Below, in pieces: positions 50,867 to 58,271 of a stretch of DNA of 64,000 nt. The notes under the pieces were generated by a model. The model was given only the letters and a program-made list of their open reading frames with translations, had not been told where the DNA came from and ran no database searches. Each line of letters starts with the position of its first letter. The stretch's first letter is position 1. The translations under genes and the position numbers were made by a program. The DNA comes from DASUPK01 sp963797265 (GTDB lineage Bacteria > Actinomycetota > Thermoleophilia > Solirubrobacterales > 70-9): the NCBI GenBank assembly GCA_963797265.1, contig CAWCOY010000003.1, positions 372,001 to 436,000 of the forward strand, in the 5' to 3' direction.

Positions 50867-51493
50867 CTAGCCACCGCCGTTGGCGGAGAACCCCGTCTTC
50901 CGCTGTTCGAGCTCGCGGTGCTCGATCACCCGGTCGATCAGCCCGTACTGGGCCGCCTCATCGGCCTTGAAGAAACGGTCGCGCTCCATGTCCTCGTGGA
51001 CCTGCTTCTTGGACTTGCCGGTGTGCTTGGCGTAGATCGCGTCGAGGCGGTCGCGCAGGTAGAGCGTCTCCTTGGCGTGGATCTCGATGTCGGAGGCGAC
51101 GCCCTCGAAGCCGCCGCTCGGCTGGTGAATCAGGATCCGCGAGTTGGGTAGCGCCATCCGCTTGCCCTTCGCGCCACCGGCGAGCAGCAGGGCGCCCATC
51201 GACATCGCGATCCCGTAACAGATGGTCCGCACGTCGGGCTTCACGAACTGCATCGCGTCGTAGATCGCCAGGCCCGAGTAGACGACCCCGCCGGGCGAGT
51301 TGATGTAGAGCGAGATGTCCTTCTCCGGGTCCTCGGACTCCAGGTGGATGATCTGCGCCACGATCAGGTTCGCGACCTGGTCGTCGACCGGCTGGCCGAG
51401 GAAGATCACCCGCTCGCCGAGCATGCGGGAGTAGATGTCGAACGAGCGCTCACCTCGGGCGCTCTGCTCGACGACCATCGGAACCAGCGGCAT
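50867..51493 (-). CDS. clpP: ATP-dependent Clp protease proteolytic subunit
   Basis: 208 residues. Catalytic triad: Ser98 in YGIAMSMGALLLAGG, His123 in ILIHQPSGG, Asp172 in MERDRFF. The N-terminal processing region is short. Forms a heptameric ring with ClpX or ClpC for regulated proteolysis. Stands alone; clpX and tig are not adjacent in the window, so this may be one of several ClpP paralogues, as is common in actinobacteria. Divergent from the SRPBCC-ArsR pair. Confidence 0.93.
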   Translation of the reverse strand: MPLVPMVVEQSARGERSFDIYSRMLGERVIFLGQPVDDQVANLIVAQIIHLESEDPEKDISLYINSPGGVVYSGLAIYDAMQFVKPDVRTICYGIAMSMGALLLAGGAKGKRMALPNSRILIHQPSGGFEGVASDIEIHAKETLYLRDRLDAIYAKHTGKSKKQVHEDMERDRFFKADEAAQYGLIDRVIEHRELEQRKTGFSANGGG

Positions 51494-51519
51494 GACGACC
51501 TCCTCGGAAGAAGAACATT

Positions 51520-51574
51520 CGCAACCTCTGGGTTGCGTGACGTACTACGCTAGCATAGGCAACCATGGAGTTGC
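51520..51574. promoter_or_regulatory. Two related inverted repeats between clpP and SRPBCC-ArsR
   Basis: CGCAACC-TCTG-GGTTGCG at 51520-51537 (perfect 7-bp arms) and GCAAC-N6-GTTGC at 51559-51574, the second spanning the SRPBCC start codon. Two versions of the same half-site 39 nt apart suggest binding of a dimeric regulator, most simply the ArsR-type protein encoded just downstream. It could also influence clpP. Confidence 0.5.
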
Positions 51575-52023
51575 GAAACGAGGCACCGGAGAAGCAGGCT
51601 GACGAGAAGGCGCCCTGGGTGGAGCGCGAGACTCTGGTTGAGGCCAGCCCGGAGGAGGTCTGGGAGGCGCTCACCGACGAGGATCGCCTCGAGGAGTGGA
51701 TGGCGCCGGAGGTTGAGCTCGACCCCTACGAGGGCGGCGAGATCGCCGTTCGCGATGGCGACGACGAGCGCCACGGAACCGTCGAGACCGTGGAGGAGAA
51801 CGAGAGGTTCGCCTTCACCTGGTCGAGGCCGGGCGAGGGCGAGAGCTTCGTCGAGTTCACGATCGAGGCGCTCCCCGGCGGCAGTCGGGTGACGGTCGTC
51901 GAGACTCCCACACATTCGGCGGCCACAAACACCACCGCCGGATCTAGTGCCATGGCCATCGGCGGGTGGGGCCCATGTCTCGCGCGCCTGCAACGCTCAC
52001 TCCGCTTCACGCTTGTCGCTTGA
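51565..52023 (+). CDS. SRPBCC/AHSA1-domain protein
   Basis: 152 residues. AHSA1 start WVERETLVEASPEEVWEALTDEDRL then EEWMAPEVELDPYEGGEIAV. The normal C-terminal helix is poorly formed: after VTVVETPTHSAATNTTAGSS the tail looks unrelated, so a late frameshift is possible. AHSA1-ArsR gene pairs are frequent in actinobacteria. Overlaps the next gene by TTGA. Confidence 0.75.
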   Translation: MELRNEAPEKQADEKAPWVERETLVEASPEEVWEALTDEDRLEEWMAPEVELDPYEGGEIAVRDGDDERHGTVETVEENERFAFTWSRPGEGESFVEFTIEALPGGSRVTVVETPTHSAATNTTAGSSAMAIGGWGPCLARLQRSLRFTLVA

Positions 52024-52364
52024 GGGCGCCGGCGCACCGACAGGTCGATTCGGTCTTCGGCGCACTCGCCGATCCCACCCGCAGGCGGGTGGTCGAGACG
52101 CTCGCACGCGGTGGCACGGTGACGGCCAGCGGGCTCGCCGAGCAGCTTCCGATCACCCGGCAGGCGGTCGCCAAGCACCTCTCCGCCCTGAGCGGAGCCG
52201 ACCTCGTCACCTCGACGCGCGTCGGCCGCGAGCTGCGCTACAGGCTCCGCCCCCAGCCGCTCGACGAGGCATCCCAGTGGATGCAGACGGTCAGCGCCGA
52301 GTGGGACGATCGGCTCGATGCCCTGCGCGAGTCGGTCGAGAAACGGGCCGGCAGCGCTCGCTAG
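52020..52364 (+). CDS. ArsR-family winged-helix regulator
   Basis: 114 residues from TTG 52020 (coupled to the SRPBCC stop); ATG 51966 in the same frame is an alternative that would overlap more. Winged helix: VFGALADPTRRRVVETLARG, VTASGLAEQLPITRQAVAKH, LSALSGADLVTSTRVGRELR. No metal-binding Cys pair, so a non-metal ArsR. Likely controls its own operon through the repeats at 51520-51574. Confidence 0.85.
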   Translation: MRAPAHRQVDSVFGALADPTRRRVVETLARGGTVTASGLAEQLPITRQAVAKHLSALSGADLVTSTRVGRELRYRLRPQPLDEASQWMQTVSAEWDDRLDALRESVEKRAGSAR

Positions 52365-52374
52365 CATCGCTTGA

Positions 52375-53082
52375 ATGGCGAAGGCCACCGTTGCGGAGGA
52401 GGAGTACCTCCAGATCATGTTCTGGCTGGAGGAGGCCGGGCTGCCGATCAACGGCGCGAACATCGCGCGCGCGATGCAGCTCTCGCCGCCGACGGTTCAC
52501 GAGATGATCGGCCGGCTTGAGGGCGACGGCTACGTCGAGCGCGCCGATGACAAGTCGCTCACCTTCACTGAGAAGGGCCGTCAGGAGGCGGAGGCCATCT
52601 CCCGCCGCCACCGGTTGATCGAGCGGTTCCTCACCGACGTCCTCGGGATCCCGTGGGACGAGGTCCACGAGGAGGCCGAGCGGCTCGAGCACGCGATGTC
52701 GCCAGTGCTCGAGGAGCGCATGCTGGCCGCGATCGGCGACGCCAAGACCTGCCCCCACGGCCACCCGATCGTCGAGGGCGCCCGCGAGGAGGGCGTGCTG
52801 CTGGCCGACGTGGAGCCGGGCGCCGACGTGCGCATCCTCCGCTTCGAGAACGAGGCCGAGGAGATCCTCCACTACCTGAAGGGCACTGGGATCCATCCCG
52901 GCCTCGAGGGGGAGATCGAGAGCTCCGACGCCGCCGAGATCGTGGTCGCCTCAGGCGAAGGCAGGCACCCGGTGTCGAAGAGCGTCGCCGAGACGGTCTC
53001 CGTGTGGGCCGACCCGGCGCCTCCGGCGCGCCCGCCGCTGCCGGATCAGCTTGTGATCTCCAGCGATCGTTACGGGCGCTAG
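52375..53082 (+). CDS. DtxR/MntR-type metal-dependent regulator
   Basis: 235 residues. HTH: VAEEEYLQIMFWLEEAGLPI, ANIARAMQLSPPTVHEMIGR, LEGDGYVERADDKSLTFTEK. The metal/dimerisation domain has RHRLIERFLTDVLGIPWDEV, EEAERLEHAMSP and CPHGHPI. A C-terminal FeoA-like SH3 region follows (LADVEPGADVRILRFEN). Iron- or manganese-responsive repressor. It lies 10 nt after the ArsR gene, so the two may be co-transcribed. Confidence 0.9.
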   Translation: MAKATVAEEEYLQIMFWLEEAGLPINGANIARAMQLSPPTVHEMIGRLEGDGYVERADDKSLTFTEKGRQEAEAISRRHRLIERFLTDVLGIPWDEVHEEAERLEHAMSPVLEERMLAAIGDAKTCPHGHPIVEGAREEGVLLADVEPGADVRILRFENEAEEILHYLKGTGIHPGLEGEIESSDAAEIVVASGEGRHPVSKSVAETVSVWADPAPPARPPLPDQLVISSDRYGR

Positions 53083-53176
53083 TTCGCGCCCCATCTTTAC
53101 GACCTCTTAGCCGGAGCTTCAGGCGCGCGGCCCAGACTTGCTCCTAGGCAAGCCACTCAACAAACGGGGGAAAGAC

Positions 53177-53356
53177 ATGGAAGCAACCACCCGGACCCTG
53201 ATCACCGATCGCAACGTCGCCGAGCGCAGGCTGGTCGCCATCGCCAGGGCGATCGAGGCGCACAAGAACGAGCAGAGGCGCAAGCCGTACCCGAGCCGCG
53301 CGGAGGACCTGAACCTCTACCGCCGCGCACGCGAGATCCTGGGAGACCGGGTCTAG
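53177..53356 (+). CDS. Small basic protein, unknown function
   Basis: 59 residues from ATG 53177 (GGGGGAAAG upstream). Basic helix AERRLVAIARAIEAHKNEQR then KPYPSRAEDLNLYRRAREIL. Its last 4 nt overlap the stop of the convergent aminotransferase. No family recognised. Confidence 0.5.
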   Translation: MEATTRTLITDRNVAERRLVAIARAIEAHKNEQRRKPYPSRAEDLNLYRRAREILGDRV

Positions 53357-54468
53357 ACGGCTTCTACGCCGGCCCGGCTCCCCGAGCGCAGTCGCTCGAG
53401 CGCCCGGGCGAGCCGCTGCACGCCCTCGGGGACATCGCCGGCCGGGACCGGAGCGAAGGAGAGGCGCAGGCTCGAGGAGCCGCCCTCGATCATGAAGTCG
53501 GGACCGGCTATGAAGGTGACTCCCTCCTCCTTGGCCTCGGCGAGGAGGGCCTGCGTGTCGACATCCTCTTTGAGGTCCAGCCAGAGGAAGTAGCCGCCCT
53601 CCGGGACGACAAACCTCGCCTCCGGGATGTGCTGGCGTAGCGCCTCGACCAGCGCGTCCCGACGCTCGCGCAGGGCGGCATTGACGGTCTCGATGTTCTT
53701 CTCCAGAGCGCCCGAGCGGCAGAGCTCCCAGACGATCGACTCGGCGAGCATGCTCGGCGAGATGTACTGCTCGTTCGCGAGCTTGGCGAGCGCCGCAATC
53801 TCCTCCGCGGGCCCGATCAGGTATCCCACTCGGACCCCGGGGGCCACCGTCTTCGAGAATGAGGACGCGTGGACGACTCGGTCCCGCTCGTCCTGCTCCA
53901 GCATGGTCGGGAGCGGATCACCCCCGAACGAGATCAGGCGATAGGGATCGTCCTCGAAGAGGTTGAAGCCCCGCTCGCCTGCCAGGTCCACCAACCGGAG
54001 CCGCTTCTCCGCGGAAAGCGTGCATCCGGCGGGGTTGTGGAAGTTGGGGATTACGTGTACGAGGCGCACGTCACGGCCGGCGCTCACCTCCGCCACGCCC
54101 TCCACATCGATTCCGTCTGCCTCCAGTTGCACGCCGATCCGGTCGGCCCCCAGGCGCTCCAGCAGTAGCAACGTGCGATCGTAGGAGGGCTGCTCGACCA
54201 CAACCTGGTCCCCGCGGTCGAGGAGGAATCTGAACAGCATCGCCCCCGCCTCGAGCGAGCCGTTGGTCACCATCACCCGCTCGGGATCGACCCCATGCAG
54301 CTCGGCGATCCACTCGGCCAGCCCCTGGTGGCCTCTGCCGGTCCCGTAGCTGAGGGCCTTCTCCCAGTCCGACTCGAGCGCCCGCGCCGCAGCCTCGCGG
54401 ACCGCGTCGTGGGGAAGGATGTCGGCGCTCGGGGCGCCGCGCGCGAAGCTGATGGTTCTGTCGGCCAT
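53353..54468 (-). CDS. PLP-dependent aminotransferase, class I/II (MocR/AAT-like)
   Basis: 371 residues from ATG 54468. PLP Lys in VHASSFSKTVAPGVRVGYLI (SFSKT); Asn and Tyr of the pocket in IPNFHNPAGCTLS and EDDPYRLISFGG; the phosphate cup in NGSLEAGAM. No GntR domain is attached. Family enzymes include valine-pyruvate and 2-aminoadipate aminotransferases, so the substrate is open. Divergent from the SnoaL-like gene, with 82 nt between starts. Confidence 0.88.
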   Translation of the reverse strand: MADRTISFARGAPSADILPHDAVREAAARALESDWEKALSYGTGRGHQGLAEWIAELHGVDPERVMVTNGSLEAGAMLFRFLLDRGDQVVVEQPSYDRTLLLLERLGADRIGVQLEADGIDVEGVAEVSAGRDVRLVHVIPNFHNPAGCTLSAEKRLRLVDLAGERGFNLFEDDPYRLISFGGDPLPTMLEQDERDRVVHASSFSKTVAPGVRVGYLIGPAEEIAALAKLANEQYISPSMLAESIVWELCRSGALEKNIETVNAALRERRDALVEALRQHIPEARFVVPEGGYFLWLDLKEDVDTQALLAEAKEEGVTFIAGPDFMIEGGSSSLRLSFAPVPAGDVPEGVQRLARALERLRSGSRAGVEAV

Positions 54469-54550
54469 CGGCGCGTCGAGTATACGAACGGTGCCATACT
54501 CAACCCGCGGGGGATGGAGGCCGCCGGAGCGTTCGGAATACTGTTGCGCG

Positions 54551-55330
54551 ATGCCGGCGTCCCTAGAGCTGGTCAAGATCGCGCTCCAGGCCTATGGCAA
54601 TGGCGACTCCGAGATCGCCCTCGCCCTCGCCGCTCCCCTGATCCGCTGGGATGAGCGTGCCTCACGCCCCGACGGCGATCTCGTCTGGGGCCACGACAAG
54701 GTGGGGAGAGCGATGCGCCGCTACCTCGACAGCTGGGAGGAGTACCGCTTCGACGTCGAGGATCTCGCCGAGGTCGGCCCGGGCAAGGTCGTCGGCATCT
54801 GCCGAGAGCGGGGCAAGCCGAAGGAGGGCGCTCGGGTCGACCGCCGCTTCGGCGGCCTCTGGCTCGTCGAGCACGGCAAGATCGCTTCCTGGGCGACCTA
54901 CCTGACCCCGCGCGAGGCCGTCCGCGCAGCGAAGGAGCTGCTTGGCGCCGACGTCGCGGGGCCACTGGCAAAGCGCGCGCCTGAGCCCAAGCCCGAGCCG
55001 GAATCCAAACCTGAGCCGGAATCCAAACCTGATCCGGCATCCAAGTCTGAGCAGGAGTCCGGGCCTGAGCCGGTCGAGCATCCTCAGCCGCAAGCGGCGC
55101 CAGAGCCGGCCGAGACCGACGCGCCACCCCCGTTCGACTTCGAGGCACCCCAGCCCGCCGGTATTCCCGAGCCGGTCGAGGCCCCCGAGCCAGTCCAGGG
55201 CCCCGAGCCGACCGAGGCGCCGATGGGGGAGCGCCCGCGCAAGCGGGCGCTGACGAAGAGCGAGGAGCAGAAGCGCGCGGCTCGCGCCCGGGCCCAGTTG
55301 CGCAAGCGCGCCTCGCGTCAGAGTGCCTGA
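54551..55330 (+). CDS. SnoaL/NTF2-like domain with long Pro/Glu-rich tail
   Basis: 259 residues. Residues 1-130 are an NTF2-like fold (LVKIALQAYGNGDSEIALAL, WGHDKVGRAMRRYLDSWEEY, GGLWLVEHGKIASWATYL). Residues 140-225 are a low-complexity tail rich in Pro, Glu, Lys and Ser, with an 18-nt tandem unit (GAGCCGGAATCCAAACCT and variants, 55014-55050). The end is a basic helix (KSEEQKRAARARAQLRKRAS). The tail is probably disordered and may bind nucleic acid or protein through its basic end. Confidence 0.65.
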   Translation: MPASLELVKIALQAYGNGDSEIALALAAPLIRWDERASRPDGDLVWGHDKVGRAMRRYLDSWEEYRFDVEDLAEVGPGKVVGICRERGKPKEGARVDRRFGGLWLVEHGKIASWATYLTPREAVRAAKELLGADVAGPLAKRAPEPKPEPESKPEPESKPDPASKSEQESGPEPVEHPQPQAAPEPAETDAPPPFDFEAPQPAGIPEPVEAPEPVQGPEPTEAPMGERPRKRALTKSEEQKRAARARAQLRKRASRQSA

Positions 55331-55345
55331 GCGGCAGTTGACGAG

Positions 55346-55438
55346 GTGAACGCGACGGTCACCTACCCCCCCAGCGGTCTGCCGGGCAACAATCAGTCCG
55401 CGAAGGTCAAGCTGAAGAAGAAGACGAAGAAGCTCTAG
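55346..55438 (+). pseudogene. Orphan C-terminal fragment with Lys-rich end
   Basis: A frame from GTG 55346 to TAG 55438 encodes about 30 residues: a beta-like strand (VNATVTYPPSGLPGNNQ) and a Lys-rich end (AKVKLKKKTKKL). It looks like the tail of a secreted or surface protein whose body is absent. Its TAG overlaps the sucD stop on the other strand (shared CTAG). A very small real gene cannot be excluded. Confidence 0.35.
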
Positions 55439-56313
55439 GCCTTCGCGCCGATCGTCTCGGCGGCCAGCTGGGCCGTCTCGGTCGGGCTCTTCCCGACGCG
55501 GATGCCCTGCGCCTCGAGGGCCTGCTTCTTCGCCTCGGCGGTTCCGGAGGAGCCGGAGATGATCGCCCCCGCATGGCCCATCTGCTTCCCCGGCGGCGCC
55601 GTGAAGCCGGCGATGTAGGCGACCACAGGCTTGGAGACGTTCTCGGCGATGAACTCGGCCGCGCGCTCCTCGGCGTCGCCGCCGATCTCGCCGACCATCA
55701 CGATCAGCTCGGTCTCGTCGTCCTCCTCGAAGAGCTGGAGGATGTCGATGAAGTCCGAGCCGACGATCGGGTCGCCACCGATGCCGACGATCGTGGAGTT
55801 GCCGAGGCCGGCCTGCTTGAGCTCGTTCCCGATCTGGTAGGTCAGCGTCCCGGACTTGGAGACGACCCCGATCGAGCCCTGCTCGAAGAACTGGGCCGGG
55901 ATGATCCCGACGTTCGCCTTGCCCGGACTGAGCACGCCGGGGCAGTTGGGGCCGATCAGCCGCACGCCGGCATCGCGTGCCTTCCAGTAGATGTCGAGCA
56001 TGTCGTGGACCGGGATGTGCTCGGTGATCGTGATCACCGTCTCGATTCCAGCGTCGATCGCCTCCTTCATCGCCGCCGCGGCGAAGCGGGCTGGGACGAA
56101 GATCATCGAGGTGTTCGCGCCGCGCTCCTGGCGAGCCTCGGCGATCGTGTCGAAGATCGGAATGCCCTCGACGTCCTGGCCGCCCTTCTTCGGGGTGACG
56201 CCGGCGACGACGTCGGTGCCGTAGTTGCGGTTGCGCAGCCCGTGGAACCTCCCCTCGCGGCCCGTCAGGCCGGAGATCACGAGCTTGGTGTCGTTGTCGA
56301 CGATGATCGACAT
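55435..56313 (-). CDS. sucD: Succinate-CoA ligase, alpha subunit
   Basis: 292 residues. CoA-binding Rossmann part TKLVISGLTGREGRFHGL, IFVPARFAAAAMKEAIDAGI, LIGPNCPGVLSPG, and active-site His in KQMGHAGAIISGSSG. Interconverts succinyl-CoA and succinate with nucleotide synthesis in the TCA cycle. Start shares TGATG with sucC. Confidence 0.95.
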   Translation of the reverse strand: MSIIVDNDTKLVISGLTGREGRFHGLRNRNYGTDVVAGVTPKKGGQDVEGIPIFDTIAEARQERGANTSMIFVPARFAAAAMKEAIDAGIETVITITEHIPVHDMLDIYWKARDAGVRLIGPNCPGVLSPGKANVGIIPAQFFEQGSIGVVSKSGTLTYQIGNELKQAGLGNSTIVGIGGDPIVGSDFIDILQLFEEDDETELIVMVGEIGGDAEERAAEFIAENVSKPVVAYIAGFTAPPGKQMGHAGAIISGSSGTAEAKKQALEAQGIRVGKSPTETAQLAAETIGAKA

Positions 56314-57476
56314 CAGTCTGTCTTGGCGAGCTCCACGACTTTCTCGGCCGCCCCGAGCATGGTCTTCTCGAGGTGGAGGTTGGGCAGGTCGGCGTCGGCG
56401 AGGAGCCCCAGTCCCTCCTCGGAGTTGGTGCCGTCGAGCCGGACCACCAGCGGCACCCCGATCTCCACCTGCTGGGACGCCTCGATGATGCCCTTCGCGA
56501 TCTCGTCGCCGCGGGTGATCCCGCCGAAGATGTTGAAGAGGATCGCCCGGACCTTCTCGTTCGAGGTGATCACCTCGAGGGCGTCGACGATCGCCTCCGC
56601 CTTCGAGCCGCCACCCGCATCGAGGAAGTTGGCTGGCTTGCCGCCGGCTTGGGCGACGACGTCGAGGGTCGACATGCAGAGCCCGGCGCCGTTGCCGAGG
56701 ATGCCGATGTCGCCGTCGAGCTTGACGTAGGTGAGTCCCTTCTCCTTGGCCATCCGTTCCTGCGGGTCCTCGATGAAGCCCTCCTCCAGGTCAGCGAGCT
56801 CCTCGTGCCGGAAGAGGGCGGAGTTGTCGATGGTGACCTTGGCGTCGAGCGCGATCACGTCGCGGTCGTTGGTGACGACCATCGGGTTGACCTCGATCAG
56901 GGTCGCGTCGCTCTCATTGAAGGCGTCGTGGAGCTTCACCATCATCTCCGTCGTTTTGTCGCGGGCATCCGCATCGACCCCCGCGTCGGCGACCAGGGTT
57001 CCCGCCTGCGCCTCCCCGAATCCCTCGGCCGGCTCGATGTGGCGCCGCACCAGCGCGTCGGGATCCTTCTCGGCGATCTCCTCGACGTTCATCCCGCCCA
57101 TGGTCGAGAGAATTGCGAGCAGCTTCTTTGCCGAGCGGTCGAGGATGATCGACGCGTAGTACTCGGCTTCGATCTGAGAGGCGCGCTCCACCCAGACCTG
57201 ATGGACGGTGAAGGGGCCCTCGCCACGGGGCCCGCGGATGTCCATCCCGAGGATCGCGCTGGTGTGCTTCTCGGCCTCCTCGCGGTTCTCGGCGACCTTG
57301 ATGCCGCCGGCCTTGCCGCGGCCCCCGATCTGCACCTGCGCTTTGATCACGCATGGGTAGCCGATCGCATCGGCCGCCTCGAGGGCGGCTTCGACGGTGT
57401 CGGCGACCCGCCCTTCGGGTACGGGAACCCCGTGGCGGGCGAAGAGCTGCTTTCCCTGGTACTCGAGCAGATCCAA
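56313..57476 (-). CDS. sucC: Succinate-CoA ligase (ADP-forming), beta subunit
   Basis: 387 residues from TTG 57476 (LDLLEYQGKQLFARHGVPVP), matching the usual SucC length; the frame is open 26 codons further without homology. ATP-grasp: VIKAQVQIGGRGKAGGIKVA, IEVNPMVV, ALDAKVTID. Ligase part: GNGAGLCMSTLDVVAQAGGK, LDAGGGSKAE, FNIFGGITRGDEIA. Forms the enzyme with SucD, in sucC-sucD order. Confidence 0.94.
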   Translation of the reverse strand: MDLLEYQGKQLFARHGVPVPEGRVADTVEAALEAADAIGYPCVIKAQVQIGGRGKAGGIKVAENREEAEKHTSAILGMDIRGPRGEGPFTVHQVWVERASQIEAEYYASIILDRSAKKLLAILSTMGGMNVEEIAEKDPDALVRRHIEPAEGFGEAQAGTLVADAGVDADARDKTTEMMVKLHDAFNESDATLIEVNPMVVTNDRDVIALDAKVTIDNSALFRHEELADLEEGFIEDPQERMAKEKGLTYVKLDGDIGILGNGAGLCMSTLDVVAQAGGKPANFLDAGGGSKAEAIVDALEVITSNEKVRAILFNIFGGITRGDEIAKGIIEASQQVEIGVPLVVRLDGTNSEEGLGLLADADLPNLHLEKTMLGAAEKVVELAKTD

Positions 57477-57569
57477 GAGCCGCGAGAGCGTACATGAGGC
57501 GCGGATCCTGCCGTCCCGGGAGGCGAGCCGAAGCCGAAGAATGCAAATTGCCATAATCCCGCGGCTCTC

Positions 57570-58253
57570 ATGGCCCTTCCGAAGCTGAAAGACATCAACT
57601 GGGTGACGACGGACTGCTACGGCACCCTGATCGATTGGGAGAAGGGCATCGGCGACGCCTTCAAGCGTGAGGCGGACCGCGACGGCCTCACCATCGACGA
57701 GAGGGCGTTCCTGGATCGCTTCTTCGAGATCCAGGCCAAGATCATGGAAGGCTCATACGAGCTCTACGCCGAGGTCCTGCGTCGCGCCGCCGTGCAGACG
57801 GCTGAGGAGATCGACTGGACGCTCGAGCCCTCGCGCGCCCAGTTCCTTCCCGACAGCGTGGGGTCCTGGCCACCATTCCGCGAGGCGAACGCCGCGATGG
57901 ACCGGCTCAAGGAGCGCTACGAGATCGGGATCGTCTCCAACGTCGACGACAAGCTTCTCGGCATCTCGCGGCGCCACCTGCGCACCGAGCTGGACCTGGT
58001 GGTGACCGCGCAGCAGGTCCGCAGCTACAAGCCAGACCCCACCCACCTGCGCGAGTGCGCTCGGCGGATCGGCGGCAAGAAGGGCTGGGTCCATATCGCC
58101 GCCGGCTATGAGACCGACGTCGGGCCGGCGCTGAAGATGAACGTGCCTGTGATCTGGGTGAACCGGCACGGCGAAAAGCTCGACGGCCGCAAGGCCCCGG
58201 ACGCCACGGTCAAGAACGTCCGTGAGGCCGCGGCGAAGCTAGGCGCCAAGTAG
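57570..58253 (+). CDS. HAD hydrolase, haloacid dehalogenase type II-like
   Basis: 227 residues. Motif I is TTDCYGTLIDWE, the DxYGTL form of L-2-haloacid dehalogenases with Asp nucleophile near 15. Motif II IGIVSNVDD, motif III Lys in RSYKPDP, motif IV in HIAAGYETDVGPALKMN, where the usual Asp pair is weak. May be a phosphatase rather than a dehalogenase. Divergent from sucC. Confidence 0.82.
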   Translation: MALPKLKDINWVTTDCYGTLIDWEKGIGDAFKREADRDGLTIDERAFLDRFFEIQAKIMEGSYELYAEVLRRAAVQTAEEIDWTLEPSRAQFLPDSVGSWPPFREANAAMDRLKERYEIGIVSNVDDKLLGISRRHLRTELDLVVTAQQVRSYKPDPTHLRECARRIGGKKGWVHIAAGYETDVGPALKMNVPVIWVNRHGEKLDGRKAPDATVKNVREAAAKLGAK

Positions 58254-58271
58254 CGACGCCGCAGCGCGACG

